Origin: Chthonomonadales bacterium
Lineage (GTDB): Bacteria > Armatimonadota > Chthonomonadetes > Chthonomonadales > CAJBBX01
Length of the DNA: 64,000 nucleotides
Reading direction: 5' to 3'
NCBI GenBank assembly: GCA_020849275.1
Contig: JADLGO010000014.1
Span: forward strand, 1-64,000
Below the pieces are notes generated by a model. It saw only the letters and a program-made list of their open reading frames with translations, was not told the origin of the DNA and searched no databases. This document shows positions 41,464-50,572 of this stretch, one piece after another (positions within the stretch are counted from its first letter, which is position 1; every line of letters starts with the position of its first letter). Position numbers and translations under genes: made by a program.

Positions 41464-43421
41464 CAGCTCGCGCCCTCCACCGCGACCTCCAGGATCTCGA
41501 ACGTCAGCAGCATCCCGGTGCCCACCACGAGTTGGTGCGGGTCCTCCTCCGTGGCCATCGTCCACGCGCGGAGCGGGTCGCCCGAGGGCGGCAGCGCAAA
41601 CGGCATGCGGAAGGGGTGCCACGACCATCGGCAGCGCGGCAACAGCCGCCGCAAGCACCGCTCGTAGGTCTCGCGGCCGCGCGCGTTGAAGGCGACCTCC
41701 CACGCGCTGAGCGGAGTGGCGGACCGGCGGTGCCTCAGCAGCACGTCGACGCCGTGCGGGTTCACGGTGTCGAGGATCAGCAGTCGCCCCCCGGGCGCGA
41801 CGAGGCGCAGCAGGTTGGTCAGCGGCACCCCCAGGTCGTCGAAGAGGCTCATCGTGCCCAGACAGGTGCACACGTCGAAGCGGCCTGGTGGCGCGAACGC
41901 CGGGTCTGTTATAGAGCCGCGCACGAACCGCGCGGCGGGCACGGCAGTGCGGGCCGCGTCCAACAGCGCGGGCGCCACGTCGATCCCGAGCGCGGCGCTC
42001 AGGCGCAAGCGCTGCGCGGCGTGATGCAGGAACGCTCCCGACGCGCACCCAACGTCCACCAATGACAGCGGGCGATCCCCGGCGCGAGCGGCGATCCGGT
42101 CGAGCACACGGACGAAGGCCGCCTTGGGCTCACGGTACTGCTGCTCGTCGGCGAGGTAGACGGGGTCGTCAACCCGGTACCGCGCCTCGATCCGGGAGCG
42201 AGGCGCCCCGGACGCTCCCGCCGGAAGCGCGGAGCCGGCCGGGCTCAGGAAGGCGAGGAGCGTGCGCTTGCCGCTGGGCTCGCGCAGCCGCTCCAGGCGC
42301 GCCACGTCGAGGCCGGCTCGCATGGCCGTCAGGGAGAGAGAGGCCGCGCTGAACGCGTGTCGATGGTCGAGCGTGAACTCCTCGCGCTCGAAGCCCTCGT
42401 GCGCGGCGGTCTCACCATCCGGGACCTCCAAGTAGAGGAATCCCCCTTCGGCCACCAGATCCCCGGCCCGCCGGAGCATGGCGATGGGATCGGCCACATG
42501 CTCCAGCACGCGGTTAAGAGTGACGACGGCAAACGGGCCGCCGGGCTCGGAGGCCAACAAGTCTCCGCACAGGGCCTCCACCCCGACGACCGCGCGTGCG
42601 TGCTCGGCCGCGCGGTCGTCCGGATCGAGCGCCAGGCACCGCCATCCGGCCGCGCGCATTCCATGCAGAAACACGCACAGCCCGGAGCCGACGTCCAGAA
42701 CCGACGGCCCGACGGTGCCGTCACCGGCTCCGCACTCGGCGGCGAAGGCGAGCACGCGCCGAACGCGCCCGGCGTTGTCGGATCGCTCCGGAGGGAGCGC
42801 CACGATGCGCTCGAAGGCGGCCTGGATGCCAGCCGCGTCGCCGTAGTTCGCGTCGACGTAGCCGGCCGCGTAGAGCGCCGCCTCGTCGAGCTCGTGGACG
42901 GCGAGGAAGTGCCCGCACGCGCGGCACCTCAGCAGGTCGCGGGGATAGGGGGAGCCAACGCACCCGGGCAGCGGCCGCTCGCACGCCGGCGGCGCCTCGT
43001 AGCGCCATGCCAACTCAAGGTCCGTCGCGCCGCAGACGCAGGCCCGCTCGGCGCCGGTTCGGCCGTCGATGCGGGCTAGGTCCGCGGTCTCATCGAGCCA
43101 CGCGACGACGCGCATGTGCTCGGCCGCCAGGTACGCGTCGAGGTCGGCGAGGCGCGCGCGCTCGGCAAGCAGGACGTAGTGGCGGCCCTGCGCGTTGCGC
43201 ACAACGGCGGTCCGCCATCCCTGGGCCGCGAGCCGGCCATCGGTCGACGGCGTGGCGTAGAAGCCCCATGCCTTGCGCGCCACGTCATACTCGGCGCCGC
43301 CCGGCGTGACGAACGTGACCTGCTCGTCCGGCTCGGCCTCCATCTGGCCGCAGTCGCTCATCGAGACAGCGCGCGCTCCCACCGGGAAGCGCCGCGGCGG
43401 CTCTACAGGATGGAACCTCAC
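41463..43421 (-). CDS. Tandem methyltransferase with zinc-binding head
   Basis: The protein has 652 residues and two class I methyltransferase domains. After an N-terminal region there is a Cys cluster (CVCG about residue 127 and CRACG about 165), like the zinc-binding head of sugar C-methyltransferases. Domain 1 has VLDVGSGLCVFLHGM (about 235) and LNRVLEHVADPI. Domain 2 has LVDVGCASGAFLHHAA (about 455) and FDVCTCLGTMSLFDDLG. Two different methyl transfers, or one active and one structural domain, are possible. The GTG start at 43421 overlaps the upstream stop (GTGA) and has GGAGG in front. A longer frame from 43463 would lie inside the previous gene. Confidence 0.82.
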   Translation of the reverse strand: MRFHPVEPPRRFPVGARAVSMSDCGQMEAEPDEQVTFVTPGGAEYDVARKAWGFYATPSTDGRLAAQGWRTAVVRNAQGRHYVLLAERARLADLDAYLAAEHMRVVAWLDETADLARIDGRTGAERACVCGATDLELAWRYEAPPACERPLPGCVGSPYPRDLLRCRACGHFLAVHELDEAALYAAGYVDANYGDAAGIQAAFERIVALPPERSDNAGRVRRVLAFAAECGAGDGTVGPSVLDVGSGLCVFLHGMRAAGWRCLALDPDDRAAEHARAVVGVEALCGDLLASEPGGPFAVVTLNRVLEHVADPIAMLRRAGDLVAEGGFLYLEVPDGETAAHEGFEREEFTLDHRHAFSAASLSLTAMRAGLDVARLERLREPSGKRTLLAFLSPAGSALPAGASGAPRSRIEARYRVDDPVYLADEQQYREPKAAFVRVLDRIAARAGDRPLSLVDVGCASGAFLHHAAQRLRLSAALGIDVAPALLDAARTAVPAARFVRGSITDPAFAPPGRFDVCTCLGTMSLFDDLGVPLTNLLRLVAPGGRLLILDTVNPHGVDVLLRHRRSATPLSAWEVAFNARGRETYERCLRRLLPRCRWSWHPFRMPFALPPSGDPLRAWTMATEEDPHQLVVGTGMLLTFEILEVAVEGAS

Positions 43422-44536
43422 TGCCACCTCCAGTCGGGCACGAGGAAGTCGTCGATCACCCACCGACCCTCGCGGCGCGTCCAGACGCCGGGATTGCGGA
43501 AGCTGTCGGCGATCTCGCCGAAGCGCGCGCGCGACATGCCGACGAACTCGCAGAAGCGCGCGATGTCGCGGCGCGGAGTCTGGTCGCCGGACCGTCGCAC
43601 CACGTCGATGGCCTCGTCGCGCGACATGCGGCCGTGCCGGATCTCCAGCGAGAGGTTATCGAAGAGGCGCGTGATCCCGAACTTGTGCCACTTCAGGTGG
43701 TGGTGGACCGATATGAGGTGGTCGTCGACGTCGGCGAACGCGTAGTAGCCGGTCCGTGGCCCCGAGGCGCGCTCACGGAAGCCGTGCCGTGCCGCGACGG
43801 CGGCGGTGTGCGCCGGGTCCCAGGGGAAGTAGTAGCCAAGGAAGACGGCGTTGACGCCCGCGGCCTCCATCTCGGCATCGGAGGGACCACGGTAGGCGAC
43901 GAGGTCTCGCTCGCTCAACGCCTCGCCGACCCAGTCGCGCCACGTCGTTCCGTGCGTCACCCCGAAGCGCCGCAGCCACGCAGCGTCAAGGCGGAAGCCC
44001 GTGCGCTCCTCCTCCGATCCGCCATACTCGAACGCCGAGTTCTCGCCCCAGACGACCAGCGGGACTCGGAAGCTCACCGCGACGGCGAGCGGGATGGCGA
44101 AGAGCGCCATGTGCATCGGGATGGCGGTGGAGCCGAGGCGCTCATAGGCCGCCGCCATGAAGCGACGCTCAACATCGGGGCGGATGCGGTAGTCGATGTG
44201 GTCGACCCCGATCTCGACGAGGCTGCGCAGGTTGCGTCGGCCGAGCTCGGTGCGCGCCGGCGGGCACCAGGTGACGGCCAGCGGACGAAGGCCGTGCTCC
44301 AGGCAGGTAACGACCTGCCAGGTGCTGTCCTTGCCGCCGCTCACCGGGACCACGCAGTCGTAGCCGCCCGCGCGGACTCGCGCCGCGTGGGCAACCTCCG
44401 CGAACGCCTCGGCGCGGCGCCCCCAGTCGGTGTTGGCCCGCGACTCGAAGGCCCGACAGGCGTTGCAGACGCCCTCGCCATCGAGCGTGATGCTCGGGCG
44501 CGTGTCCGGGGTGATGCAGCGGCGACAATACCTCAT
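43418..44536 (-). CDS. N-acetyl sugar amidotransferase (PseA/WbpG/LegG-like)
   Basis: This ATP pyrophosphatase (372 residues) is of the family that converts an acetamido group of a sugar to an acetamidino group, as in pseudaminic and legionaminic acid derivatives and Pseudomonas B-band O antigen (WbpG). The PP-loop VSGGKDSTWQV lies near residue 65. The zinc-binding Cys clusters CRRCITPDTRP at the N-terminus and CNAC near 24 are intact. The family uses ammonia from a glutaminase (WbpH/HisH-like). No HisH homologue is in this window; the adjacent asparagine-synthase-like gene might supply ammonia, but that is an inference. Start and stop overlap neighbours by four bases each. Confidence 0.9.
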   Translation of the reverse strand: MRYCRRCITPDTRPSITLDGEGVCNACRAFESRANTDWGRRAEAFAEVAHAARVRAGGYDCVVPVSGGKDSTWQVVTCLEHGLRPLAVTWCPPARTELGRRNLRSLVEIGVDHIDYRIRPDVERRFMAAAYERLGSTAIPMHMALFAIPLAVAVSFRVPLVVWGENSAFEYGGSEEERTGFRLDAAWLRRFGVTHGTTWRDWVGEALSERDLVAYRGPSDAEMEAAGVNAVFLGYYFPWDPAHTAAVAARHGFRERASGPRTGYYAFADVDDHLISVHHHLKWHKFGITRLFDNLSLEIRHGRMSRDEAIDVVRRSGDQTPRRDIARFCEFVGMSRARFGEIADSFRNPGVWTRREGRWVIDDFLVPDWRWQ

Positions 44537-46365
44537 GCGCCGAACTCCTCTAGAAAGAGCTTCAAGCTCACGACGCTGAACAGGAACTTGCTGCGGCTGT
44601 TGGTGAGGTCTCGCTCCGTCAGGAGCTCCTCGATGGCGTCGCGCCGGACCAGGTCGAGCACGGGCGATTCCGCCAGCAGCGCCGCGCGAACCCGCGGGTC
44701 GTCGACGGCAAGGAACGAGTGGATCGGCGCGTTGAAGCCAACCTTGCGTCGGTTATCAACGATGGCGTCCGGCGCGATGCCGCGCACCGCCTCGCGGAGC
44801 ACCGCCTTGGCGTAGCCGTCGCGCATCAGGTGCCGGGTCGGGATCGTGGCGCAGAACTCAAACAGCGCGCGATCGAGGAACGGCGAGCGGTTCTCGACGG
44901 AGTGGTACATCGCATTGAGGTCGTCCTCATGCAGAATGACCGGCACGTTCTCGTGGAACATCTCGTTGAGCATGCGGTTGCGCAGGAGGTCGCCGCTGTA
45001 GCGCTCCTCGGCGAACTCCTCCCGCCAGGGCTGCGTCAGGGCCGCGGCGAACCACTCCGCATCCAGATAGATGTGACCGCGAAAGCCAGGGTCCCGCACA
45101 AACCGGTCCGGGTCAGCGAGGAACGGGTTGCGCACCATGGGCCGTACGTGCTCGCACCAGGCCGCCAGCGCCGGACCGTAGACCTCCGGCCTGGCGCGCA
45201 CCTCGCGCAGGTAGGCCAGATGGTGGTCGTAGTAGCCGCTGAACAGCTCGTCGGCCGCGGTGCCGCTGATCGCGATGCGGCAGCCCGCGCGCGCCACCGC
45301 CTCCATCAGGAGCCAGTGGGCATAGTACGTGACCGTGTAGACCGGAGCATCGTGATAGCGGACGAGCTCGCGCAGCCCATCGAGGAAGCCATCCGTGCGC
45401 ACGGGCACCGATGTGTGCTGGACGCCAAGCTCGCGCACGGATGCCTCCACCATCGCCTGCTCCTCATAGCGGGCGTCCGTGTTCACCACAGTGAACCCGC
45501 GCGCGTCAGAGCCGAACACGCGGCGCGCGATGGCGATGAGCGCATTGGAGTCGACACCGCCGCTCATGCAGAAGGCCAGCGGCACGTCGGCGCGAAGCCG
45601 AAGCTCGACGGAACGGATGAGCCGCTCCCGCGCCCCCGCGACGGCATCCACAAACGACATCGACTCGGCGGGCGCGTGGCGAGGCGCCCAGTAGCGGCCG
45701 GTCCTCTCCCTGCCGTCGGGGTCCACGCGCAGCCAGGACGCCGCGGGCAACTCGAGCACGCCCTCGAAGAAGGTGTCGGAGCCTTTGTACAGCGCCTTGT
45801 AGCCGTTCACCAGGAAGCGGCGCGCCTGGCGCAGGTTGGGCCGCAGTGGCCGGCCGAGCAGCGCCGCGATCAGCTTCGCTTCCGACGCGAAGTAGAGACC
45901 GCCGCCGTCACGGTACAGGTAGAGCGGCTTCTCGCCGAAACGGTCGCGGCAGAGCGTTACCGAGCCGTCCCGAGCATCGTGCAGTGCGAACGCCCACATC
46001 CCCTCAAGGTCATCCAGCGCCTCGATACCGTCCATGGCGACGGATGCCGCGAGCACCTCCGTGTCCGATGTCGTGCCGAACGTGACGCCACGCCGGGCCA
46101 GCCGGTCGCGCGCCTCAACGTAATTGTAGAGCTCGCCGTTCAGCGCGATCGTTACGGCACCGGCCGTCAGGGGCTGATGGGACCGAGCATCCAGGTCGAT
46201 GATGCTGAGGCGGCTGTGCAGCAGGCACAGCGCGCGCCCGCTGGGCAGCGTCCAGCGCCGTGAGGCGGCATGGTCGGGGCCGCGCCGGCCCATCCGGGCC
46301 AGGCAACGGCGGACGCGCTCGTCGCACGGCGGCGTCGGCCCGACGTACCCGGCTATGCCGCACAT
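44533..46365 (-). CDS. asnB: Glutamine-dependent asparagine synthase-like amidotransferase
   Basis: The enzyme has 610 residues. The glutaminase domain starts with MCGIAGYVG, so Cys2 becomes the N-terminal nucleophile; SRLSIIDL, NGELYNY and SDTEV complete the site. The synthase domain has the ATP pyrophosphatase motif FCMSGGVDSNALIAI (about 270) and SGTAADELFSGYYDHH. This is the asn_synth_AEB family. In glycan clusters such proteins amidate uronic acids or other carboxyls instead of making asparagine. The start is fixed by the essential Cys2; an in-frame ATG eight codons earlier would bury it. The stop overlaps the sugar amidotransferase gene. Confidence 0.9.
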   Translation of the reverse strand: MCGIAGYVGPTPPCDERVRRCLARMGRRGPDHAASRRWTLPSGRALCLLHSRLSIIDLDARSHQPLTAGAVTIALNGELYNYVEARDRLARRGVTFGTTSDTEVLAASVAMDGIEALDDLEGMWAFALHDARDGSVTLCRDRFGEKPLYLYRDGGGLYFASEAKLIAALLGRPLRPNLRQARRFLVNGYKALYKGSDTFFEGVLELPAASWLRVDPDGRERTGRYWAPRHAPAESMSFVDAVAGARERLIRSVELRLRADVPLAFCMSGGVDSNALIAIARRVFGSDARGFTVVNTDARYEEQAMVEASVRELGVQHTSVPVRTDGFLDGLRELVRYHDAPVYTVTYYAHWLLMEAVARAGCRIAISGTAADELFSGYYDHHLAYLREVRARPEVYGPALAAWCEHVRPMVRNPFLADPDRFVRDPGFRGHIYLDAEWFAAALTQPWREEFAEERYSGDLLRNRMLNEMFHENVPVILHEDDLNAMYHSVENRSPFLDRALFEFCATIPTRHLMRDGYAKAVLREAVRGIAPDAIVDNRRKVGFNAPIHSFLAVDDPRVRAALLAESPVLDLVRRDAIEELLTERDLTNSRSKFLFSVVSLKLFLEEFGA

Positions 46366-46399
46366 GGCCGCCCATCCTCCAACGCCCATGTGCTCGCTC

Positions 46400-47422
46400 T
46401 CAGGCGCATCGCTCCAGCAACTCCTGGCCGGCCTCGAACGGCGTGCCCGCCACCATGGGCCGCGCGAGGCGCGCGCCGATGACGCCCGCCTCCTCGCCGG
46501 GAGAAAGCCCGCCGCCTGGTCGGAGCCAGACCACGTCCTCCGCGCGCACCAGGTGCCCGGCCGGCAGGTCACCGGAGGCCGCGATCGACCGCCGCATCGC
46601 AACGCGGTTCCCCTCCTCGCACGGCATCACGCGCTTGTGGCCATCGCCCAGCATCGCCTCGAGATCGCGGATCGCGCGGACCATCTGGCGCAGCTCTGCC
46701 GGATCCGCGGACAGACGGTGGTCGCGGAAATCGGACAGTCCCTTGTCGAGCGTGAAGTGCTTCTCCACGATGCGCGCTCCAAGCGCCACGGAGGCCAGCA
46801 CCGCCGCGGTGCCCAGGCAGTGGTCCGAGTAGCCCGCCGTCAGGCCGTAACGGCGACGCAGCGAGCCGATGGCCAGCAGATTGGCCTCCTCGGCGGGCAC
46901 CGGGTAACTGCTGACGCAGTGCAGCAGCGCCACGCGCTCGCCCGCCGGCCATGCCCCGTGCGCCGAAAGGCAGCGTACCGCGCGGTCCACGGTGGCCAGA
47001 TCGGCCAGGCCCGTGGAGAGCAGGACCGGTAGCCCGGTTCCGGCCACCCGCGCGAGGAGCGGCTCAAAGTCGTTGTCGCCCGAGGCCACCTTGAGGGCCG
47101 CGGCGATCGGCGCAAGGACGTCGACGCTGGGCAGGTCGAGCGGCGTAGAGATGAACAGCACGCCCTCCTCGCGAGCGACGGCAGCGAGTTCGGCGAAGGC
47201 AGCCGGGGGCAGCTCGAAGGAGTGGAGGCGCGCGAAACGCGCGGCGTCGAGCGGCGAGGCGAAGAGCTCGACTCGGAAGGTCTGAAACTTCACCGCGTCC
47301 GCGCCGGCGGCCGCTGCCTCGCGCACCATCCGCCGCGCGCGCTCCAGACTCCCCTCGTGGTTGTTGCCGATCTCGGCCACTACGAGCACGCCCTCGCTCG
47401 TGTCCCGGCACCCTATGCGCAT
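46400..47422 (-). CDS. neuB: NeuB-family nonulosonic acid synthase
   Basis: This enzyme condenses phosphoenolpyruvate with a six-carbon amino sugar to give a nine-carbon 2-keto-3-deoxy acid (sialic, legionaminic or pseudaminic type). It has 340 residues, the usual length. The TIM barrel (about 1-270) has VVAEIGNNHEGS, ADAVKFQTF, LHCVSSYP and the metal-binding VEKHFTLDK. The C-terminal SAF/antifreeze-like domain (about 280-340, MRRSIAASGDLPAGH) covers the active site. The ATG at 47422 overlaps the end of the formyltransferase gene by ten bases. Which sugar it uses cannot be told from sequence alone. Confidence 0.92.
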   Translation of the reverse strand: MRIGCRDTSEGVLVVAEIGNNHEGSLERARRMVREAAAAGADAVKFQTFRVELFASPLDAARFARLHSFELPPAAFAELAAVAREEGVLFISTPLDLPSVDVLAPIAAALKVASGDNDFEPLLARVAGTGLPVLLSTGLADLATVDRAVRCLSAHGAWPAGERVALLHCVSSYPVPAEEANLLAIGSLRRRYGLTAGYSDHCLGTAAVLASVALGARIVEKHFTLDKGLSDFRDHRLSADPAELRQMVRAIRDLEAMLGDGHKRVMPCEEGNRVAMRRSIAASGDLPAGHLVRAEDVVWLRPGGGLSPGEEAGVIGARLARPMVAGTPFEAGQELLERCA

Positions 47423-48360
47423 CGCGCCATCACCCCCATGAGCGCCGCCGCGGCCGCGCCGCGCACCGTCGCCAGTGTCTCGTAGCGCGCGATCGCCGGG
47501 AGGGCGTCGGCGCCATCGTCGAAGCGAGCCTCGGTGACCCACAGGCAGCGGTCGCTGGCGCACACGAGCACCCCGGTCGCGTTGGCCAGGTAGACCCGCC
47601 CGGGCTCGCCCAGCCGCCGATCACGCGCCATGCGCGTGCGAACCAGAGAGACGCGGCGACCCCGCCAGTACGTGAACGCGCACGGAAACGGACGGGTGAG
47701 GGCCCGCACGCGGTTGTGCGCCTCCCTGGCGGTTAACTGGTCCCAGAGGATCAGCCCATCCTCCGGGAAGCGCAGCGGGTAGTAGGCCGCGCGAGCGGAA
47801 TCCTGGCGCCGACCGGAGACCGGGCCCGCCTCGATGCGGCGGACAAGCCCGGCCAGCATCTCCGCGAAAGCCGGATCCGCGCGCTCGGTCAACTCCGCGA
47901 TGGTCTCGTCGGACCCGACCTCGATCTCCGTCTCCGCAAGCACCTCCCCGGTGTCGACGCCCTCGTCGACGGCGATGATGCTCAGGCCGACCGCCGAGTC
48001 ACCGTTGAGGATCGCCCAGTTGAGAGGCGAGGACCCGCGATATGCCGGCAGCCTGCCCGCGTGCAGGTTCACGCACCCGCGCGGAGCCAGGTCGATGACC
48101 TCGCGCGGGAGGATCTGCCCATAGCCGGCGAGCACGAGCAGGTCGGGCGCGGTCGAGCGCAGCCCGGCGATGGAGGCCGTGTCGCCGATCCAGGCCGGGC
48201 GAAACAGCGGCGCGCCGAGGTCGCGGGCTACCTGCGCCACGACCTCCGCCGAGTGGCCGACGGGGTGCGTCACGACGCCAACTACCGTGTGCCCCTCGGC
48301 GGCCAGCCGCTCCAGGCAGAGGGCGCCGCGCCTCTTGTTCCCTGCCAGCAGGATCCTCAT
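47413..48360 (-). CDS. Sugar N-formyltransferase (methionyl-tRNA formyltransferase-like fold)
   Basis: The 315-residue protein has the formyltransferase Rossmann domain: LVLAGYGQILP, then NLHAGRLPAYRGSSPLNW with the catalytic Asn-His pair, and EGVDTGEVL with the catalytic Asp. A C-terminal OB-like domain follows (about 215-300). It uses N10-formyltetrahydrofolate. Its place in the glycan operon points to N-formylation of an amino sugar rather than initiator tRNA, as in ArnA, VioF or FdtF. It could formylate the amine installed by the DegT enzyme. The gene lies 14 bases behind the epimerase gene. Confidence 0.85.
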   Translation of the reverse strand: MRILLAGNKRRGALCLERLAAEGHTVVGVVTHPVGHSAEVVAQVARDLGAPLFRPAWIGDTASIAGLRSTAPDLLVLAGYGQILPREVIDLAPRGCVNLHAGRLPAYRGSSPLNWAILNGDSAVGLSIIAVDEGVDTGEVLAETEIEVGSDETIAELTERADPAFAEMLAGLVRRIEAGPVSGRRQDSARAAYYPLRFPEDGLILWDQLTAREAHNRVRALTRPFPCAFTYWRGRRVSLVRTRMARDRRLGEPGRVYLANATGVLVCASDRCLWVTEARFDDGADALPAIARYETLATVRGAAAAALMGVMARCA

Positions 48361-48374
48361 GGTCGCGCTCCCTC

Positions 48375-49415
48375 TCAGGCAGCCAGCCGCGCGAGGGCGC
48401 GCGGCTGGGGGATCAGGTCGTGGTACCACTGAACGTAGCGCGGGAAGCCGGCCTCAATGGGGACCGTCGGGCGGTAGCCCAGCAAGTCCCGAGCGCGGTC
48501 GATGCACAGGGTCCCGCGCAAAGGCATCAGGCGGTCCCGCGGCACGTACTCGACGGCGGCGCCCGGAAACTCAGCCCGCACCACGCCGACCAGGTCGTTG
48601 ATGGAGCGCGACTGGCCGTAGGTGATGTTGAAGACCTGGTTGCGCGCGCTCGGGTGCGTCAGCACGAGCTCGATGCCTGCGACCAGGTCGTCGATGTAGG
48701 TGAAGTCCAGTCGCTCGGTGCCGTCGCCGTCCACGCGCAGCGCCCCTCCCTGGATCGCGCTCTCGACAAAGACCTGCCCCACCCGCCGGCTCACGCAGCG
48801 CGGACCGTAGAGCGCCGACGGGCGGATGATCGTGTACGGCAGGTCGAACACCTGCTGGTAGGCGATCACCATCTTCTCGCCGGCCACCTTGAGGGCGCCG
48901 TAGATCCCCATCGGCTCGAGCGGGTGCTCCTCGGTGACCTCGCAAGCGCGGAAGGTGCCGTAGGCCATACTCGACGACAGGTAGACGAAGTGCTCAAGCT
49001 GGCCGCGCGCCGCGTCGAGCGCGTTCTCCAGAGTCCGCAGGCTGTGGTCAAAGGTGCTGTAGGGGTCCTTGTTGGAGTGCCCGGCGTGCGCGACCGCGGC
49101 CAGGTGAACGATGGCGTGAGGCTGAACGTGGTTCAGCAAGCGGGTGAGTGCGTGGTAGTCGCGCGCGTCCTGGATGTGCAGTGGCACTCCGGCCTCGCGC
49201 AACAGGTCCAGGCGCTGGTTGATGATCCGCAGGTAGAGGTCGCGGTCGTGGAACTCGTTGGAGGCCGAGGCGAAGGTCAGCAGGTTGTTCACCTGGAGCC
49301 CATCGATGATCTCGACATGGGCTCCCTGACTGGCCAGCGATAGCGCCAGGTTGTGCCCGATGAAGCCGGCGCCCCCGATGAGCGCCACCCGGCGCCCCTG
49401 CAAGCTCTGCATCAT
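48375..49415 (-). CDS. NAD-dependent sugar epimerase/dehydratase (extended SDR)
   Basis: This extended short-chain dehydrogenase (346 residues) probably acts on a nucleotide-activated sugar. The NAD-binding GGAGFIG lies near residue 14. The catalytic triad is visible as YLSSSMAYG and YGALKVAGEK (Tyr-x3-Lys). The C-terminus (about 260-345) is of the UDP-glucose-4-epimerase/dehydratase kind. It could be a C4 or C2 epimerase, a 4,6-dehydratase or a reductase. Two ATGs stand in tandem at the start; the first overlaps the aminotransferase stop. Confidence 0.85.
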   Translation of the reverse strand: MMQSLQGRRVALIGGAGFIGHNLALSLASQGAHVEIIDGLQVNNLLTFASASNEFHDRDLYLRIINQRLDLLREAGVPLHIQDARDYHALTRLLNHVQPHAIVHLAAVAHAGHSNKDPYSTFDHSLRTLENALDAARGQLEHFVYLSSSMAYGTFRACEVTEEHPLEPMGIYGALKVAGEKMVIAYQQVFDLPYTIIRPSALYGPRCVSRRVGQVFVESAIQGGALRVDGDGTERLDFTYIDDLVAGIELVLTHPSARNQVFNITYGQSRSINDLVGVVRAEFPGAAVEYVPRDRLMPLRGTLCIDRARDLLGYRPTVPIEAGFPRYVQWYHDLIPQPRALARLAA

Positions 49416-50572
49416 ACCTGGACCTCCTTGACGGCCTCGCTCACCGCGTCGGCGATGCGGTCGATGCCTTCGAGCGAAACGTGCGGGGCCACCGGCAGCG
49501 CGATGGACGCGTCGCTCAGGCGTGCGGCCTCTCGGTAGGCCTCCGGATCGAGGGCATAGCGGTTACGATAGTAGTCGAGGCGCGGCACCGGGTGCGGGTA
49601 GTAGACGCTGGTCCCGATGCCGTGCGCGTTCAGCGACCGAACGATGTCATCGCGGCTCCGCGCCAGCGCGCGGCCGAGCACCAGGCTCAGGCAGTAGTGG
49701 CTGCTGGCGCAATCCGGCGACGCAGAGTCGAGCACGCGGACGCCCGGGAGGCCCTGGAGGGCGGCGCAGAGGCGCTCGAAGCGGGCCCGTCGCGCCTCCA
49801 GCATGGCTGGCACGCGCAGAAGCTGAGATCGCCCGAGCGCGGCCTGCATCTCGCCCATCCGGTAGTTCAGCCCGAGCGAGGGAACGTCGTAGGCGCCTGG
49901 AATGGACGCCGCCGATCCGCTCCGCTCGACGCCGAAGGCGCGAAGCCGCGCCACGGCCGAGGCAGTCTCCGCGTCGCGACTCACGAACATGCCGCCCTCG
50001 CCCGTGGTCATGTGCTTCACCGGGTAGAACGAGAAGCAACCGGCGTCGCCGAGCAGGCCGACGTGCGTGCCCCGCCAGCGCGAACCGACGGCCAGGGCAC
50101 AGTCCTCCACCACGGGGAGGCCGCGCCTGTGGGCGAAGCCAACGATGTCCCCCATCTCGCACGGGATGCCGACGAAGTGCACGAGCACGATGCCCCGTGT
50201 GCGCGGAGTCAATGCCCGCGCCAGCGTGTCGGCGGTGACGTTGCCCGTGCAGGGGTCGCAGTCGGCGAACACCGGGCGAGCCCCCACCCACTCCACCGCG
50301 TGCGCCGTCGCCGCGTGGGTCTGCGCGGGCACCAGCACGTCGTCGCCAGGCCCGAACCCCACGCGCAGGCAGGCCAGGTGCAGAGCCGCCATGCAGGAGC
50401 TCACCGTCACGCAGTGGGCGCCCGGCCCGAGGAAAGCGGCGAACTCCTCCTCGAAGGCCCGGCACTGCGGGCCGTGGGTCAGGATCGGCGTGTCGAGCAC
50501 GGCGGCAACCGCCGCACGGTCCTCCTCCGTGATGGAGGGGCGCCCAAACGGTATGGCGCGCGGATCGCTCAC
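49412..50572 (-). CDS. DegT/DnrJ/EryC1/StrS sugar aminotransferase
   Basis: This is a PLP-dependent enzyme (386 residues) that turns a keto-sugar nucleotide into an amino sugar, with glutamate as donor. FSFYPVKHMTTGEGG carries the PLP-binding Lys186. IPCEMGDIVGFAHRRGLPVVEDCA provides the Asp that holds the pyridine nitrogen, and LGLNYRMGEMQAALG is a family signature. The start is GTG at 50572, overlapping the oxidoreductase stop (GTGA). With the epimerase and formyltransferase it fits synthesis of an N-formylated amino sugar. Confidence 0.92.
   Translation of the reverse strand: MSDPRAIPFGRPSITEEDRAAVAAVLDTPILTHGPQCRAFEEEFAAFLGPGAHCVTVSSCMAALHLACLRVGFGPGDDVLVPAQTHAATAHAVEWVGARPVFADCDPCTGNVTADTLARALTPRTRGIVLVHFVGIPCEMGDIVGFAHRRGLPVVEDCALAVGSRWRGTHVGLLGDAGCFSFYPVKHMTTGEGGMFVSRDAETASAVARLRAFGVERSGSAASIPGAYDVPSLGLNYRMGEMQAALGRSQLLRVPAMLEARRARFERLCAALQGLPGVRVLDSASPDCASSHYCLSLVLGRALARSRDDIVRSLNAHGIGTSVYYPHPVPRLDYYRNRYALDPEAYREAARLSDASIALPVAPHVSLEGIDRIADAVSEAVKEVQV

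Noticed and set aside
40403-42048. An upstream extension of the polysaccharide and methyltransferase frames
   Set aside because: The overlapping genes have proper starts with four- or one-base overlaps; the extensions are Arg-rich out-of-frame readings of neighbours.
47413-48360. The formyltransferase as housekeeping methionyl-tRNA formyltransferase (fmt)
   Set aside because: It lies inside the glycan operon, not beside peptide deformylase, and the region after the active site is divergent; a sugar role is more likely, though not proven.
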